From: DATKXO01 sp035528995
GTDB lineage: Bacteria > Planctomycetota > Phycisphaerae > UBA1845
NCBI GenBank assembly: GCA_035528995.1
Contig: DATKXO010000193.1
Coordinates: forward strand, 1 to 26,168
Direction: 5' to 3'
Length of the DNA: 26,168 nucleotides
Position numbers and translations under genes: made by a program. This document shows positions 25,760 through 26,168 of the stretch, piece by piece; position 1 is the stretch's first letter, and each line of letters begins with the position of its first letter. The notes under the pieces were generated by a model. The model was given only the letters and a program-made list of their open reading frames with translations, did no database searches and had not been told where the DNA came from.

Positions 25760-25840
25760 GCCCCGTCGGGGCTTCGGCTGGGTGGGGCTTGGCTTCCGGG
25801 GGCTGGCGCCCCCGGCCAAATCCTTCCGGCCCTCCGGGCC
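25760..25840. repeat. Cluster of three short GC-rich hairpins upstream of tdh
   Basis: Three inverted repeats follow one another. GCCCC/GGGGC is at 25760-25772, CCGGGGGC/GCCCCCGG at 25796-25815 with a 4-nt loop, and GGCCC/GGGCC at 25828-25840. They lie in the roughly 660-base stretch from 25444 to 26109, where I find no convincing gene; the open frames there are products of the high GC content. Such hairpin strings resemble dispersed intergenic palindromic repeats of planctomycete genomes. Confidence 0.55.
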
Positions 25841-26109
25841 TGCGGACCATGCAGGACGTTGGTGGTGGATCCAGTCGGGTGCCGGGGTTGTCGTTCGTTT
25901 CCGACGTTTCTCCGGCGGACCGCCTTGTCAACGGCGGGGGCTTCCGCCATGACACCTTCGCCGTGCCAGGTGGGGACCTAAGACAGGTGAATAGAGAATT
26001 CGCATCGGGCGTCGCTTTCCATGTCGGCCCATGACCGGCTCCGACAGCCGTCCTCGGCCGATATAGGCTTTTCTATGTCACAGTCTGAGACGGGACGTAA
26101 CGAAGGCCA

Positions 26110-26168
26110 ATGAAGAACCTTCCCCGGTCGGCGTTCCGTTTCAGGTGTGCCCTTGTGTCCCCTCTCCG
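26110..26168 (+). CDS. Start of a possible CDS cut by the window end
   Basis: An ATG at 26110 has AAGG about 5 nt upstream and opens MKNLPRSAFRFRCALVSPL before the window ends. The basic start followed by a modestly hydrophobic run could be the beginning of a signal peptide. Only 19 codons are visible, so neither the gene nor its product can be confirmed. Confidence 0.3.
   Translation, partial: MKNLPRSAFRFRCALVSPL

Overview
The window is high-GC bacterial DNA that most resembles a planctomycete (Planctomycetota, perhaps a Phycisphaerae-like lineage). The main clues are a small membrane protein opening with the zinc ribbon MRCKSCDYRLWNL, a secreted gingipain-like protease ending in a dockerin-type domain of the STADGSS(I/V)KQR kind, and GC-rich intergenic hairpins. 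This assignment is inference from sequence style; no 16S or other marker is present.

Layout. Positions 1-3926 (+) hold the end of an Hsp20 chaperone, a full Lon protease and the rRNA/tRNA methyltransferase RlmN. Positions 4103-7178 (+) hold a four-helix membrane protein, a zinc-ribbon/Yip1-like membrane protein and a sugar-isomerase-like TIM barrel. A WecA/MraY-type polyprenyl-phosphate sugar-1-phosphate transferase lies on the minus strand (7205-8284), divergent from a 1163-residue secreted C25-family protease (8609-12100) that is closed by a good terminator. An ATP-grasp/HAD pair (-) and cinA (+) follow.

The most interesting stretch is 15629-17756 on the minus strand. It holds a strong promoter, a ~400-nt leader, a radical SAM/SPASM enzyme, then a 41-residue ORF with a near-ideal ribosome binding site, then a 140-residue protein I do not recognise. 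The three genes are spaced by only 13 and 15 nt, the layout expected of a ribosomally made, radical-SAM-modified peptide (RiPP) locus.

A group II intron follows (about 17981-20047, +). Its reverse transcriptase/maturase has YADG instead of YADD and has lost its stop codon. The rest of the window is on the minus strand: a tdh-kbl threonine catabolism operon (24400-25443, 23206-24390), an N-terminal remnant of comM (22780-23043), and a DUF3300-DUF2950 envelope pair (21187-22518, 20081-21100). That pair has its own sigma70-like promoter with two tandem repeats just upstream of the -35 box, and a perfect 13-bp hairpin between the two genes. Upstream of tdh are ~660 bases with GC-rich hairpins and no convincing gene, then the first codons of a new plus-strand ORF at the right edge.
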